A stretch of 64,000 nt of DNA from Lunatibacter salilacus (GCF_009797935.1 NZ_VOLC01000016.1:1-64000), one strand, 5' to 3'; shown: positions 52,682 to 63,336, counted from the first letter of the stretch. Notes: a model not told the origin generated them from the letters alone. Numbers and translations are program-made.

Positions 52682-54841
52682 TTATTGCGAGGTCATGAAT
52701 TTCCAGGTAATCTTTCCGAGATTATCCGGTTTCCCTTTTTCAGCAGGTGATAGGCTACCCTTAAACTTTCCATTATTTTGTTTCACTACTTGAACCTCTC
52801 GCCACGAAAAATCTCCATTTTCATAGTCGAACGTCTCTCCATCATCATCATACAGATGATATTTCCCGTTTTTATCACCGTAGAACCTAAACTCAATATT
52901 TATTTTTTCTCCCTTTTTGGGCGCATGTAATATGGGGTCTGTAAATGGAATAATGGCTCCATTCTTTACATAAACGGGTATTTTATCCAGTCCTGGAGTT
53001 ACGGTTATTATTTCTGATTCCCCAGCAAAATCCCCTGTGTAGAAATCATACCACTTTCCCTTTGGAAGGATGACCTTTCTTGTGGTTTGCCCAGTAAACA
53101 TTGGTGCAACCAGTAAATACTCTCCCGTCATATATTGGTCTTTTATCTCTTTTCTAACTGCTTCAGCATAGGGGTTAACTTCCAAATCCACATCATCGTC
53201 CGAAAGTACTTTTTCTTCGAAATTCATTGAAAATCCATCCTCAAGATCCATTCCCCGGATTGGAGGGATACCATGAAAATGATATTTCGCAAACTCACTG
53301 TACCAATAAGGCATCATCTGCATTCTAAGAAGTGCCATATCCTTAACTTCCTTTTCTACCTCTGGATAAGACCATGGTTTGGTCCCACTTGACCACGCAT
53401 TAATCATTGCCATTGGAGAAAACACTACAGATTGCATTCTTCTCAGCCACTCCTCCGCAGTCTTGGATGCCCTAGCTTCAGGAGTCCAAAGAACCCCGCT
53501 ATAGCTGCTATTAATCAATGCGGTAATAAAATCTTCGTGATTGTAATAGTCATTATAAATCACATAAGGAAACGAGGTGCCTCCACCGTTTGAAGCCCTC
53601 ACCAAGCCATAAGTTCGCTGATTGTTTTTTCGGAAAATTTCAGCACTTTGTTTTTGGACCAGCAGACCATACGTTTGCCGCATCTGTTCCGCACTTATTC
53701 CAGATGGGAATTTGGCAACGTCCGGCCACAAGTATCGGTCATAGCCGTCTACTTCATCTATTTTATATCCACTTACTCCAATGCCCACATGTTCTTTCTC
53801 AAAATGATCCCAGAAAATATCCTGGGTTTCTTTAATAGTAAAGTCAGGAACAATTCCAGCCCATACCGTGTGCGTACCGGTATAGGGTAGAATTTTTTTA
53901 TATACAGGAGATTCTGGAGAAACAAAGGGATTTACCCAAAGATTTACCCTTACCCCTATATCTTTTAATTCATTCAAGAAGGCTTCTGGTTCAGGAAATC
54001 TTTCTTCGTCCCATACGAAGGTATTGGGATAGGATTTGCTTTGCCAACCCGGTTCCAGACCTATGAAATCAAGTGGAAAACCCTTTTCCTCGAAAGTTTT
54101 AGCTTCTTCAATTACCTGGTCCGCAGTAAATAATTTATGAACTCGTTGGGTAAAGCCCAAACCCCACCTGGGAGGCAGCGGCCCACCGCCCGTGAACAAA
54201 TTATATCTACTCATGGCCTCCAAAGGCGTTGGACCCGCGAAAACATACACCTCAACGCCTTTTGATTGAACCAGCATTTCAACCGCGTCAGAATATGGCC
54301 TGGAGGTCCAATTTCTATCTGTATTTCTATCTCTGGCCTCCGGTGCCTGATCGCTGTCTTTGCGCGCCGCAGTTCCTGCGTAGACATCAATATATCTGGC
54401 TGAATTCACGAATACGCCATAGCCTAGCGATGAAATATACAAGGGCACAGGCGCATGGGTTCTACCATTATCCCTACCACCATAATGATCCACATGCAAC
54501 TGTAATATTTGGCCCCTTTGGTGAACAGTTTTAAAGTTAAGGCCAAACCCGAAAATCTGCTCTTCTACCTCAAGGGGTAACCTTAAATGTGTGTTGTCTC
54601 CGCTTACTTCGGCCTTAAATTCAGAAATGTCAAAGGGGAAATCACCTCCCTTTCGTTTTTTCAGCGCATCCCATTTTGGAGGAACATCTGAAGCCTTTAA
54701 TAAATCATATTCATCAGGTTGGCCAACCGTTGTCTTCCATACTCCAGGGGCAATCTCTTCCCATTGGATATCTTGCGCTTTTAGTAAACTGGAGGAAATA
54801 AAAAAAATAAAGATTATTAATATATTCAAGTGCTTTAGCAT
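52682..54841 (-). CDS. Glycoside hydrolase family 31
   Basis: A 719-residue secreted alpha-glycosidase. The signal peptide ends FISSSLLKAQ (about 1-22). The N-terminal beta-sandwich (about 25-220) is followed by the catalytic barrel: LDFIGLEPGWQSKSYPNTF is the substrate-binding region; KIDEVDGYDRYLW carries the predicted nucleophile Asp (about 362); the acid/base is probably the Asp in VIYNDYYNHED (about 432). GVLWTPEARAS follows, unlike the SHDIGGF of alpha-glucosidases, and suggests a subgroup with altered specificity (alpha-xyloside or alpha-galactoside, inference). The C-terminal domains are beta-sandwiches (YHLYDDDGETF). It lies downstream of susD on the same strand. Confidence 0.88.
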   Translation of the reverse strand: MLKHLNILIIFIFFISSSLLKAQDIQWEEIAPGVWKTTVGQPDEYDLLKASDVPPKWDALKKRKGGDFPFDISEFKAEVSGDNTHLRLPLEVEEQIFGFGLNFKTVHQRGQILQLHVDHYGGRDNGRTHAPVPLYISSLGYGVFVNSARYIDVYAGTAARKDSDQAPEARDRNTDRNWTSRPYSDAVEMLVQSKGVEVYVFAGPTPLEAMSRYNLFTGGGPLPPRWGLGFTQRVHKLFTADQVIEEAKTFEEKGFPLDFIGLEPGWQSKSYPNTFVWDEERFPEPEAFLNELKDIGVRVNLWVNPFVSPESPVYKKILPYTGTHTVWAGIVPDFTIKETQDIFWDHFEKEHVGIGVSGYKIDEVDGYDRYLWPDVAKFPSGISAEQMRQTYGLLVQKQSAEIFRKNNQRTYGLVRASNGGGTSFPYVIYNDYYNHEDFITALINSSYSGVLWTPEARASKTAEEWLRRMQSVVFSPMAMINAWSSGTKPWSYPEVEKEVKDMALLRMQMMPYWYSEFAKYHFHGIPPIRGMDLEDGFSMNFEEKVLSDDDVDLEVNPYAEAVRKEIKDQYMTGEYLLVAPMFTGQTTRKVILPKGKWYDFYTGDFAGESEIITVTPGLDKIPVYVKNGAIIPFTDPILHAPKKGEKINIEFRFYGDKNGKYHLYDDDGETFDYENGDFSWREVQVVKQNNGKFKGSLSPAEKGKPDNLGKITWKFMTSQ

Positions 54842-54931
54842 CGTTTGGGATTTGGTAATTCGGTATGATTAAATATGTTAAATAATCATCTGGACGCTTT
54901 TTACATCAAGGTCCAGATGATTATTTCGGAA

Positions 54932-56608
54932 TTAACGTAACGGATCAAACGTTCCACCAGGCCATCCTGCAGTTTGTTCCAAATTGCTATTAAGCTGTAG
55001 GTGGCTTAATGGAATGGCATAGAAGTAATACTCCGGCCGCCAATTGATGTCGAACTGGAAATCTACCAAGATCTCTTCATGGGTGAAATACTGATCATAG
55101 TCCTCCTCCAAATTGGCGTTTTCCACATCTTCGCGTGTAATTCCATCTTTCAGATCTATTCTCAGTCCATGTCGTCTTGTCCCATTCAACTCGCTCTCAA
55201 AAAGCTTATTTCTTCTCAAATCCCAATGTCTCTTTGACTCAAAAGCCAATTCAATTTTTCTTTCTTGAAGAATTGCATCGTGCATTTCTTCCCGGTTCAT
55301 TGAGGGGCTAAGTCCAAAAAGGGAATTACTTCCTGGTTCTATGCCAGCCCTTGCCCTAATGGCAACCAATTCCGCATAGGCCTCTTCCCCTAATCCGACT
55401 GCATTGGCACATTCTGCAAGATTTAGCATCAATTCAGCAAACCGTAGTTCTATCCACATGGTTGTCCCCTGATGAGCTGCAAATGGGTCATCTGCTTCAT
55501 TTATCGCTTTCCTCGTATAAAATCCGGTTTGGGTAGGGTTATTTGCTTCTCCACCTGCATATGTCCACTGTCTCCTGCCTGTTTTACCACTTAGTTCCCA
55601 AAGTGCACCATTATAGGCGATGGTAGCCTGAAAGCGGGGATCCCGATTTTGCCAGAAAAACATTTCATCATAATCAGGATGATTCTCTATGGGCGTTCCA
55701 TCCACCATAGGAAATGATTTTACCATCTCCCAAGTAGGCCAATTTCCTCCAGTAGCATTTTGAGATTCATCCAAGGGCCTTGTAGCTGCTGCCCATTGAT
55801 GCACATTTAGCGGAAATTCATAGCGCTGAACAAAAATGGCTTCCCGGTTCATCTCATCAAACCAAAGATTTTCAAAATTATCATGCAACCCAAATCCTCT
55901 TTCACTCAGATATTCTTTGGCTTCCTTATTAGCGTTGTAAGCGGCTTGCCAACGACCATTGTCATTTTCCGGATTGAACTGTGGACTTGCGTAGTACAAC
56001 AAAAACCTTCCTTTTACCGCCATAGCGGTACCTTTATGCACATGCCCATCATTTGCACCGGATCCTGAAGAAATTTCCGGCAATAAATTGATGGCTTGAT
56101 CAATATCGGAGATAATCTGACTCATAGATTCGGAGGTAAGATTTCGCTCCACTAATAAATTATCTTCCAGTTCCTGTGGGAAAAGAATCAGAGGAATGCC
56201 TCCATACCTATTTACCATTTCAAAATACCTCCAAGCCCTAAAGAAGTAGGCTTCTCCTTTCAATCTGTTTTTCAGGTTTTCATTTAAACTACCTTCATCA
56301 ATATTAGTTAAAAGGATATTGATGTTCCTAATCTGGGCGTAGGGCCAGTAGTTAACAGAGTTTTCGGTCAATTGACCATACATGTGTCCTCCTCCTCCAT
56401 TCGATTCATCGGAAATGTTTGACTCCCCTGCAGACCAACCAGGAAGATTATCTGAGTAAACTCTATTAATATAAGCCTCTGCCAATAATGGGTCACTCCA
56501 AACATCGGTTTCATTCACAGCACTTAAATCTTCCAAGTCGAGGATATCATGACAATTGGTCATCATAATACCTATAGCTGCTATCAATATTAAATGTATT
56601 TTTTTCAT
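54932..56608 (-). CDS. SusD/RagB family nutrient-binding lipoprotein
   Basis: A 558-residue outer-membrane lipoprotein that captures glycans at the cell surface for SusC. The signal peptide ends in a lipobox with Cys about 19 (MMTNCHDILDLED). The N-terminal SusD-like domain with tetratricopeptide helices (EAYFFRAWRYFEMVNRYGG) and the C-terminal RagB/SusD domain (LAECANAVGLGEEAYAEL, ERKIELAFESKRHWDLRR) are complete. It lies 30 bases after susC, as usual. Start is the ATG at 56608. Confidence 0.95.
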   Translation of the reverse strand: MKKIHLILIAAIGIMMTNCHDILDLEDLSAVNETDVWSDPLLAEAYINRVYSDNLPGWSAGESNISDESNGGGGHMYGQLTENSVNYWPYAQIRNINILLTNIDEGSLNENLKNRLKGEAYFFRAWRYFEMVNRYGGIPLILFPQELEDNLLVERNLTSESMSQIISDIDQAINLLPEISSGSGANDGHVHKGTAMAVKGRFLLYYASPQFNPENDNGRWQAAYNANKEAKEYLSERGFGLHDNFENLWFDEMNREAIFVQRYEFPLNVHQWAAATRPLDESQNATGGNWPTWEMVKSFPMVDGTPIENHPDYDEMFFWQNRDPRFQATIAYNGALWELSGKTGRRQWTYAGGEANNPTQTGFYTRKAINEADDPFAAHQGTTMWIELRFAELMLNLAECANAVGLGEEAYAELVAIRARAGIEPGSNSLFGLSPSMNREEMHDAILQERKIELAFESKRHWDLRRNKLFESELNGTRRHGLRIDLKDGITREDVENANLEEDYDQYFTHEEILVDFQFDINWRPEYYFYAIPLSHLQLNSNLEQTAGWPGGTFDPLR

Positions 56609-56638
56609 TTGATTTTTGATTTAAATTTTTTCAGCCGA

Positions 56639-59600
56639 TTATATGATGATATTCAAACCTACGGAATAGGTCTTCATATTTGGGTAGGACCGGATATTGT
56701 TTACCTCAGGATCAAATCCCCAATCTCCAATAGAATCATGGAGCAAAAAGAGATTGGTACCAGAAAAGAATATGCGAATATTGTCCACTCCTACAGAATT
56801 AAGAAGTGGCTTCGGTAAACCATAAGAAATATTCACGTTTTTGAGTCTAAGAAATGAGCCATCCCGTAACCAAAAAGAAGACTCGTCAAACCGGGTCCGG
56901 TAATGAGTTCCCCTATAGCCAGGATATGATCCGTCGGGATTATCAATCGTCCAACTATCAGCCCAATATGCGTAAGAAGACTCCTCTGCCCTTCTTTGAA
57001 AATCCCTTCCATTGGTATGCATCATAACTTGATGACCGGCAACTCCCTGAAAAAGCGCTTCGAAGCTAAAGGAGCGATAGGATGCTCCAAAAGACAATCC
57101 AAAATTCATGGGCGGAGCACTGTATCTGGACAACCACTCCCGGTCATCCCCGGTCACTCGGCCATCTGCCTCCTCAGAAACCGGGCCCCTATTATCCTGG
57201 TAATTCAACATTCCCAACATGGGGTTAATGCCCAAGATATTGTATCCTTCCGGAAGCGCATCCAAATCAGCTTGAGTTTTTAAAATCCCCGTAGCGACAT
57301 ATCCAAAATGTCCACCTACTGGTCTTCCAATCCGAGATTGATGAGGCCGGAGGTTTTCAGCCTCGTCTAATTGAATGATTTTATTTGTGGCGTAACCGAA
57401 ATTTCCCCTAATCCGATAGGTGAATTGATTGTCGCCACTACCATAACTTCTATTATAGCCCAATTCCACCTCAAATCCTTTAGAATCAATTTGCTGATAA
57501 TTTTCATCTGGCATAATAGCACCAAAGGTGCTAGGTATTGCGGTTTGCCTTGATCCTAAAATATCAATGGTATTCCTGTGAAAAACATCCACAACCAAAT
57601 TTAAGCTGTTATTCAAGAAAGTTGTGTTTAGGCCCAGATTGTAGGACTTTGATTTTTCCCAAGTAATGTCCCTATTTACTAGACGACCGGGCGTAAGACC
57701 CTGAGAAGCTGTATTGAATATGGCTCCATTATTAATATTGTAGGACTGAAGCCATTGGAAGGTACCCACTTGGTCATTTCCCAAAATTCCGTATGACCCT
57801 CTTATCATGATATTGTCAAAAAAGTTGCTGTCGAAGAAGTCTTCATTGGATAGTCTCCAACCACCGGATACTGAAGGGAAAAAGCCCCATCTGTTTTCCG
57901 GCGCAAAAACCACCGATCCGTCATACCTGAAAGAACCTTCAAGCATGTATCTGTCATCATAATTGTAACCCATTAATCCCACATAGGAAACTCTAGCTGT
58001 CTGAAGTTGACTTCCATTTACCTGGGAATGCTCTGGGGCGGCACTTCCACCTATAAACTGATCCATGGTGGGAGAGATAAAATTATCCCGTCGTCCCTGA
58101 AACCACTCATGATCAGTTTCAGCTTGCTCGTAAACGAACAATCCGTCAATAGTATGATTTCCAAAGGATTTCTGATAATTAATCTGTCCATTCAACTGAT
58201 AACGGCTCCTTTGGTCATTTCTCCGCAACAGAAAATCTTGGGCTGCTCTCGGTCTAATACCAACTGGTTCATTACCTACAATATGTTTGTGTTCTCCCAA
58301 TAAATTGAATAATGTCATATCATAGGGAAGATTAAATTGCTTCCGTTGTTCATCTCTCCTGTAAATATTATAGGTTACTTTTGCGGTTAGTCCTTCTACG
58401 AAAGGTACGTCGTATTTCAAGCCAACCCTGGTCTCAAATGCTCTCCAAGCTCTATTGTCATACCCCGCCATCTGGTCTATTACGGCCCCTGGATGCCATT
58501 CGACCCAGTTTCCTACAGGCTGTCCATCAATGTATGGAGGCACCATATTAGGTCTCAAAACCAATGCCTTATATAAATCCTCATGTCCCCAATCATTGCC
58601 ACCCCAACTTGGGCCATTGGTTTGCCTATTATCTGTATTTATATCCATCGTCAGTGAAAGGTTATCGGTAACCTTCACATCAACGTTGGCCCTTAAATTA
58701 AGCTTGGTGAAATCCAAGTTATCGAAGGATCCAGTGCTATGGGTATATGCACCTCCCAAAAAATAATTAACCCTGTCTGTACCGCCACTAATGTTCAACG
58801 CATGTTGTGTAGTCACCGGATTTTGCCACATTTCATCCACCCAGTCCCAAGAATTGTTTCTAAAATAATCTAACTCATCCTGAGTATAGTAATTGACATT
58901 ATTCGGTGGAGTATTGATATAATCGTATGCATTATTAATTCCTGAAGCATGCTCATACGCATTAAGGCTCCGTGGTAGTCGGGTGGGTGTTTGGACACCA
59001 ACAGTTCCATTGTAATTCAGTCTCGGTTTGCCTTCCTTTCCTCTTTTTGTGGTTACCAATATAACACCGTTTGCTGCCCTAGATCCATATATGGCTGCTG
59101 ATGCGCCGTCCTTCAGGATTGTGACACTTTCCACTTCACTAGGATGAAGGCCATCAAATGCAAATTTGTCATTGATCATTCCATCAATGACATATAGCGG
59201 AGCGGTATTGTTGAATGTCCCTTGGGATCTAATTCGAACATTCGATTCCCGACCGGGCGTACCGGCATTTTGCGTAATCGTAGTCCCTGCCAATCTTCCC
59301 GCTAAGGCATTAGAAAGGTTATCAGTGGGAACATCTTGAAAATCCGCCGCATTGACTGATGCTACCGATCCTGTCACCATGCCTCTTGCCTGAGTTCTAT
59401 AACCCGTGACAATCACTTCTTCTAATTGACCTACATCAGGCAACAAAGAAAGGTTGATTTCATTTCTGTTTCCGACAACTATTTCAGTGGTTTTATAACC
59501 GATGAAACTGTAAACCAAAACAGCCCCATCACCTACTTGAATGGTAAATTTACCATCAACGTCTGTCACGGTTCCATTGGAAGTGCCTTTTTCCAATATG

Positions 59601-59752
59601 GTGACTCCCGGCAATGTAATCTCATTTTCATCTGTAACCACGCCACTTATTTGTTGCCCAAGCACAATAGACGCAGAAGCAAAAAACACCACAATAAGTG
59701 GAATTAGGTTACCTGAAAACTTCCTAAGTGAAGTACGTAAGCTTTTTCTCAT
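56639..59752 (-). CDS. SusC/RagA family TonB-linked outer-membrane protein
   Basis: A 1037-residue TonB-dependent transporter. Signal peptide (about 1-33), a carboxypeptidase-regulatory-like domain (GVVTDENEITLPGVTILEKG, about 37-56), a TonB-box-like region, the plug (about 115-235; SRAANGVILVTTKRG) and the beta-barrel. No STN domain is present. It ends in a strand (YSVGLNIII). It imports oligosaccharides together with SusD. The start at 59752 is ATG. Upstream, 124-160 bases away, are two direct repeats that may bind the regulator. Confidence 0.96.
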   Translation of the reverse strand: MRKSLRTSLRKFSGNLIPLIVVFFASASIVLGQQISGVVTDENEITLPGVTILEKGTSNGTVTDVDGKFTIQVGDGAVLVYSFIGYKTTEIVVGNRNEINLSLLPDVGQLEEVIVTGYRTQARGMVTGSVASVNAADFQDVPTDNLSNALAGRLAGTTITQNAGTPGRESNVRIRSQGTFNNTAPLYVIDGMINDKFAFDGLHPSEVESVTILKDGASAAIYGSRAANGVILVTTKRGKEGKPRLNYNGTVGVQTPTRLPRSLNAYEHASGINNAYDYINTPPNNVNYYTQDELDYFRNNSWDWVDEMWQNPVTTQHALNISGGTDRVNYFLGGAYTHSTGSFDNLDFTKLNLRANVDVKVTDNLSLTMDINTDNRQTNGPSWGGNDWGHEDLYKALVLRPNMVPPYIDGQPVGNWVEWHPGAVIDQMAGYDNRAWRAFETRVGLKYDVPFVEGLTAKVTYNIYRRDEQRKQFNLPYDMTLFNLLGEHKHIVGNEPVGIRPRAAQDFLLRRNDQRSRYQLNGQINYQKSFGNHTIDGLFVYEQAETDHEWFQGRRDNFISPTMDQFIGGSAAPEHSQVNGSQLQTARVSYVGLMGYNYDDRYMLEGSFRYDGSVVFAPENRWGFFPSVSGGWRLSNEDFFDSNFFDNIMIRGSYGILGNDQVGTFQWLQSYNINNGAIFNTASQGLTPGRLVNRDITWEKSKSYNLGLNTTFLNNSLNLVVDVFHRNTIDILGSRQTAIPSTFGAIMPDENYQQIDSKGFEVELGYNRSYGSGDNQFTYRIRGNFGYATNKIIQLDEAENLRPHQSRIGRPVGGHFGYVATGILKTQADLDALPEGYNILGINPMLGMLNYQDNRGPVSEEADGRVTGDDREWLSRYSAPPMNFGLSFGASYRSFSFEALFQGVAGHQVMMHTNGRDFQRRAEESSYAYWADSWTIDNPDGSYPGYRGTHYRTRFDESSFWLRDGSFLRLKNVNISYGLPKPLLNSVGVDNIRIFFSGTNLFLLHDSIGDWGFDPEVNNIRSYPNMKTYSVGLNIII

Positions 59753-60395
59753 AATTTTTGGATTTATGTTAATGAAACTTTAATGCCCCCATTATAAAAT
59801 CTGTATCACCAAAACGTAGTGTAAATTTCATCTGAAGGAATTCACAATTTTACGTAATGATTCAAAATTTAATTAGGTAAAAAATGTTCAAATAGGGGGT
59901 AAAAAATGTTCACGGGATTTTTTTTGAAATAATATACTAAAAATGAATTATGCTAAAAGAATAATCTCCATATATTTTACTTGATTGAAAGATTTTTACA
60001 TCCAACATATTTAATCAATTAAGGGTAGGTTGATGTACAGATCAAAATCTAATGAATGAACAAATAATGAATTGATGTTTCAAAAATCGGACTAAAGAAA
60101 GTATTCCCGGAAACTTGCCAAATAAAGAATCTTGGCGGTAGAAAAAATAGTAGCATATGAAATTTTCCACTTTTCGGCAAGCTCTGAATTTCCATTTTAA
60201 TCCCCTCATATAAGTCAAAAAGTCTTCCGAAACAATTCTGGTGGTAAAATAAAATATGAAGGTTATTACTCTAAAAACCCGAATTAAATTTATTTTGATC
60301 CGAAAATAAATTCTAAGTGGTTCTCACTATTCGAAAAAATCGTTTCAAGAATCTTTCTAAAATATTTTAATCAATACATTTCTTACATTTGAAAA
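59753..60395. other. Gene-free upstream region of the SusC operon
   Basis: About 640 bp, very AT-rich. It holds the direct repeats at 59876-59912 and probably the susC promoter. TACGTTTTG on the minus strand (59810-59818) is close to a -7 element but not a perfect match. I see no gene. Confidence 0.5.
59876..59912 (-). promoter_or_regulatory. Direct repeats, candidate HTCS/AraC binding site
   Basis: GGTAAAAAATGTTCA occurs at 59876-59890 and again at 59898-59912, identical over 15 bp and 22 bp apart start to start, about two helical turns. This is the architecture expected for AraC-type DNA-binding domains. It lies 124-160 bases upstream of the susC ATG. Confidence 0.5.
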
Positions 60396-60426
60396 TGGAA
60401 AAACCCCTTCATAAGGGGTTTTTCCA
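60396..60426 (-). terminator. Strong terminator after GH97
   Basis: TGGAAAAACCCCTT (60396-60409) and its exact complement (60413-60426) form a 14-bp perfect stem with a 3-base loop and A/T flanks. It can work in both directions. It ends the GH97 operon and insulates it from the SusC promoter region. Confidence 0.9.
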
Positions 60427-60462
60427 ATTATGGCATGGGATTGAAAAGGTTACGCATTTACA

Positions 60463-62367
60463 TTATTCTGAAAATTTCGCTATAAATCCCCCTCCATCGT
60501 TTAAATCAATTCGGAGTGTCTCTTGTCCTCCTTCCAGTGTCCCATTTTCTACGGAAACTGACCCATCATCTTCCGGATCATCCTTTACTATCAAACTAGT
60601 ATATTCTTTTCCTTTCAGGAATGACAAAGGTACTTCAATGCTTTTGGCGGTAGTTCCACTCATTACAGCCAAAAACCATGTATTGCCAGATCGTCTTGCA
60701 AAGACTGCCATTTCTCCAATTTCCGACGGAGGAAGCACTATGGTTTCGTCCCAAACAGAAGGAATACTTTTTATCATTTCTACCGCGGGGTTTTCAAGCA
60801 TCCTTTCCGGATTGGCTGCATAGGTAAGCAGGGGAGTATTCATAATGGCTCCACTGGCTATCTGGTGTGCCCATGTAGTATTTTCCCTGCGTTCCCCAAA
60901 ATGCATAGGAGTATATTCCGCATGTCCAGCTAAAAATCTGGTAAATGGAACCGTGGTGTTGTGAGTAGCCTTATCATCAATTTTTCTAGCCTCCATGCCT
61001 CTTATCGCTTCCCTAGTCAGTTCATTGGGCCATGTTCGGGACTCTCCCGTAGGTTTATTTGCACCGTGAAAATTTACCAACAATTTCAATTCCGCAGTTT
61101 CCCTTAAAATATTTTGATAAAGATCAATAACGTCTTTGGCCTCATGATCAAAAAAATCAAGTTTTACACCGGCAATTCCTAACTCACTGCAGTGTCTAAA
61201 AAATGCCATCCTATCCTCCTTGTTTTGAATCGTATTGGAATGTTTCCACAACCAAGTCCCCACTCCTCTTTCATTTCCATACGAAACAAGATCTCTGATC
61301 TCTTCCTCTGACCAATTTCTCCAAAAACCCTCCAAAATATTATGCTCAAAGCCCAACTCTGCTGCTTGGTCGGTGAATTTCTTCATGGTTTCTAAGGAAC
61401 CATCACCACCACCATCTAAGTATTTCCAAACGGCCCTACCAGGCTTAATCCAAGAAGTATTGATACCATCTGGAAAAAGATCTTTATCAGGAGCTGGATT
61501 AAGATGATGAACTACATCATTATTTACCATACTATTTAGATCCTTGCCAACCAATATAACCCGCCAGGGAGTTGTAATTGTGCCACTCACACGGGCAGGT
61601 TTTGAAAGCCTTTCCACATCTTCTTCCGAATATCTCAACTCATAAGGATAAGAGGTTGGTTGATGGTGGGCCAATCGAATCTTAAACTTGCGATTATTAT
61701 CCATCTGGAAAGCCATACCGCTATAATTCTTCAAACATGCTTCAGTAATTGCAGCAAATCCTCCATTTCCCGGCAATTTATAGGTCACTGGCGGAGCCAT
61801 CCAGTCACCCGGGTTGATTTGTGAAATATTTTCCACTTTGTGCACACTTTCATAATGCATTCGCAAATCATGGTGCCAAACCGTACTTCCTTCCGGGATA
61901 GTAAATGATGTCATCTCGTCAGGAACTTGCTCAGTCCCTTCATCTCCTGGAATAATTAACTGAAATGCAGCGGCATTGTCAAAAAGCCTCAAAACTAAAT
62001 CAAAATCTACCTCCTGATTATCAGCGATGTTTTTGAGGTGGAGTGTGACCTCGTTATAATGATTATCAGCTTTAAGATGGGATCCATGCCGATCATAATT
62101 TTCTTGGAAGGATGCCTTTTCGATATCAACTATCTTTAGGTCACTCGTAATTTCCCTGTCATCTATTGTCATCACCATAGGAGAATTCTCCACGACGAGG
62201 TTTCCATCAAAGGACACAGAAAAATTTAGCGTGTCCGATTCATCATCCAGTTCAAAAACAACCAAACCGTCGGGACTGTTAAATATTCTTTCGTCAGCAG
62301 CGCTAGAACAACTTAACAATCCGCATATCATACCTAATAGGATTAAATTAAATTTCGAATGGATCAT
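60463..62367 (-). CDS. Glycoside hydrolase family 97
   Basis: A 634-residue GH97 enzyme with a lipoprotein signal (GLLSCSSA, Cys about 20), so it is probably at the cell envelope. The N-terminal beta-sandwich (about 25-290) ends in TITTPWRVILVG. The barrel has KYLDGGGDGS and GVKLDFFDHEAKD, where the Asp (about 404) fits the nucleophile position of the retaining subgroup (alpha-galactosidase or alpha-glucosidase). The C-terminal beta domain ends NDGGGFIAKF. Substrate is most likely alpha-galactoside, but this is inference from the Asp. Start is the ATG at 62367. It lies 17 bases after the truncated GH97 paralogue and ends before a terminator. Confidence 0.92.
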   Translation of the reverse strand: MIHSKFNLILLGMICGLLSCSSAADERIFNSPDGLVVFELDDESDTLNFSVSFDGNLVVENSPMVMTIDDREITSDLKIVDIEKASFQENYDRHGSHLKADNHYNEVTLHLKNIADNQEVDFDLVLRLFDNAAAFQLIIPGDEGTEQVPDEMTSFTIPEGSTVWHHDLRMHYESVHKVENISQINPGDWMAPPVTYKLPGNGGFAAITEACLKNYSGMAFQMDNNRKFKIRLAHHQPTSYPYELRYSEEDVERLSKPARVSGTITTPWRVILVGKDLNSMVNNDVVHHLNPAPDKDLFPDGINTSWIKPGRAVWKYLDGGGDGSLETMKKFTDQAAELGFEHNILEGFWRNWSEEEIRDLVSYGNERGVGTWLWKHSNTIQNKEDRMAFFRHCSELGIAGVKLDFFDHEAKDVIDLYQNILRETAELKLLVNFHGANKPTGESRTWPNELTREAIRGMEARKIDDKATHNTTVPFTRFLAGHAEYTPMHFGERRENTTWAHQIASGAIMNTPLLTYAANPERMLENPAVEMIKSIPSVWDETIVLPPSEIGEMAVFARRSGNTWFLAVMSGTTAKSIEVPLSFLKGKEYTSLIVKDDPEDDGSVSVENGTLEGGQETLRIDLNDGGGFIAKFSE

Positions 62368-62384
62368 AATTATGGGTTTATTGT

Positions 62385-63332
62385 TTATTTAAATATTTTG
62401 GTAAAACTATCTTTTGGTAAACTGTACAACATATCCTCCTCCCGGCAACATGTGAACGGGAAAGGTGTCTCCGCTTCTTGCAAGCGCATTTTCCATACGT
62501 ATGTTCTCCATGGTGTGGTAATTTGCCCTTCTAATTTAGCGGGAATTGTGAGTCTGCTAGCATCCTCAATGGTATAATCATGTGCAAATGGATATCCTAA
62601 GGGGGCCTCGTGACCAAGCCTACTAACCAGGCCTCCATTCCCGTCAGCTTGGAAAGAAAGTCCCGCATAATTTCTAAGACCCGATTCAGATAGGGAAACA
62701 TATCCGGCATCGTCGGGTAATTTTAATGTTAAAGGTGGAGCTGCCCACTCCCCTTTTCCAATGTCTTGGATCAGCTTTTCTTCATAAATGCCTTCATAAT
62801 GCCAATATAGATCGTGATACCAAACTTTACTTCCAGTAGTAAATTGAAATGTGGTAGACTCCTCAGGATTTCTTAATCCCTCTCCCGGAATTTTAAATCT
62901 AAATGCTATGCCGTCATCAAATACCCTAGCTTCTAGGGTGTAGCTATAGGATTTGTTAATGCTTTTGATTTCAATTAAAGCACCGTTATATTGGTTTGTC
63001 CCAGTTGATTGAATACCCCTGCTGATAAAAATTGCATTTAAAGTGAATCTCTCTATATCTCCCAGGGAAACATCGTTATTAATCACAGAACCATCTATCT
63101 TCATGATAAGGGGAGATGGTTTTAAATCGACCGTTTCTCCAAGTCTTACCTCCAATTGTAAAGTTTCCTGGATGACCATCAAATTTAGGTTCAGATTCCC
63201 ACTGGGACTCTCTACAGTATAGGTGTTTTCGAAATTGTCGTTATTTCCTGCGAATACATTTAAATGTCCGATGAGGAAAGCAAAAATTAGAACAAATATA
63301 TTTCTAGATACTATCAATACATCCACGAGCAT
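62385..63332 (-). pseudogene. GH97 pseudogene with internal deletion
   Basis: The 315-codon frame from the ATG at 63332 encodes a signal peptide and the full GH97 N-terminal beta-sandwich (WYHDLYWHYEGIYEE, GEWAAPPLTLKLPDDAGYVS, up to QITTPWRT), closely parallel to the neighbouring GH97. Then the frame is disturbed. In the next frame the bases encode MENALARSGDTF then PGGGYVVQFTK and stop at 62407, which matches the C-terminal end of GH97 (GGFIAKF in the neighbour). The catalytic barrel of about 340 residues is missing. So it is a deleted tandem paralogue with a frame change at the junction. The N-terminal protein could still be made but would not be catalytic. Confidence 0.85.
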
Positions 63333-63336
63333 AGAA

